From: an uncultured Anaerolineae bacterium
GTDB lineage: Bacteria > Chloroflexota > Anaerolineae > Anaerolineales > Villigracilaceae
Assembly (NCBI GenBank): GCA_903854805.1
Contig: CAINXK010000180.1
Location: 1-15,104, forward strand
Length of the DNA: 15,104 bases
Reading direction: 5' to 3'
Shown here: positions 15,033 through 15,104 of the stretch, one piece after another
Numbering within the stretch: position 1 is the stretch's first letter
Layout: every line of letters begins with the position of its first letter
Program-made: the position numbers and the translations under genes
Notes under the pieces: model-generated
Database searches by the model: none
What the model was told of the DNA's origin: nothing
Seen by the model: only the letters and a program-made list of their open reading frames with translations

Positions 15033-15104
15033 TTACCCGCCAGATAGCGTCCAATAGGTACAGATTCGTCCAATGTATCCAATATCTGGGGGGTAATCGT
15101 CCAA
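15033..15104. repeat. Phased CGTCCAA repeats and 14-bp inverted repeat beside the att scar
   Basis: CGTCCAA occurs at 15048-15054, 15067-15073 and 15098-15104, with a variant TATCCAA at 15076-15082. Starts of the TCCAA core are 19, 9 and 22 bp apart, close to helical phasing. TTACCCGCCAGATA (15033-15046) is repeated inverted at 15083-15096 with one mismatch. This is consistent with arm-type integrase or excisionase sites at the inner end of an integrated element. The array may continue beyond the window. Confidence 0.55.

Noticed and set aside
14822..15082. Possible - strand gene across the att region
   Set aside because: It runs through the tRNA-Lys fragment and its terminator, so it cannot be a real coding region.
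14982..15104. Complete tRNA-Lys gene
   Set aside because: No 5' acceptor strand, D-arm or 5' anticodon stem is found on the - strand up to the window end; only the 3' half is present.
15033..15104. CRISPR array
   Set aside because: The repeated unit is only 7 bp, with spacings of 9-22 bp, and the inverted repeat is a single pair; no repeat-spacer architecture and no cas genes nearby.

Overview
The window looks like a bacterial chromosome segment of moderate GC. It most resembles Chloroflexota (Anaerolineae-like): a long acidic RTX-like surface protein with a C-terminal beta-sandwich tail, a large membrane-anchored TPR protein, and an IS982-type relic. This assignment is inferred from protein character only; no rRNA or other marker gene is present.

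Left part (1 to about 7.5 kb, + strand): the 3' portion of a large calcium-binding-repeat surface protein; a 318-bp spacer with a diverged direct repeat; a membrane-anchored protein with about 16 TPRs; and a protein joining a RecB/Cas4-like PD-(D/E)XK nuclease domain to an XPD/DinG-type iron-sulfur helicase.

Middle part (7.6 to 11.3 kb, - strand): four redox genes in a row, in transcription order L-lactate dehydrogenase, alternative oxidase (AOX), an atypical SDR lacking the catalytic Tyr, and a renalase-like FAD amine-oxidase-fold protein. Gaps of 78 to 124 bp hold several perfect stem-loops. LDH and AOX side by side suggest a module for NADH/quinol reoxidation and oxygen consumption, but the link is inferred.

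Right part (11.3 to 15.1 kb): a decayed IS982-family transposase fragment with two in-frame stops; an AbiEi/AbiEii toxin-antitoxin pair (- strand) with a strong, apparently leaderless promoter and nearby palindromes; a classical SDR on the + strand; and, at the right edge, the 3' half of a tRNA-Lys(CTT) gene followed by its terminator. The tRNA fragment starts exactly at the anticodon loop and has no 5' half. It is best read as the distal attachment-site scar of an integrative element lying to the right of the window. The last 80 bp carry phased CGTCCAA-type repeats and a 14-bp inverted repeat, as expected for integrase-binding DNA.
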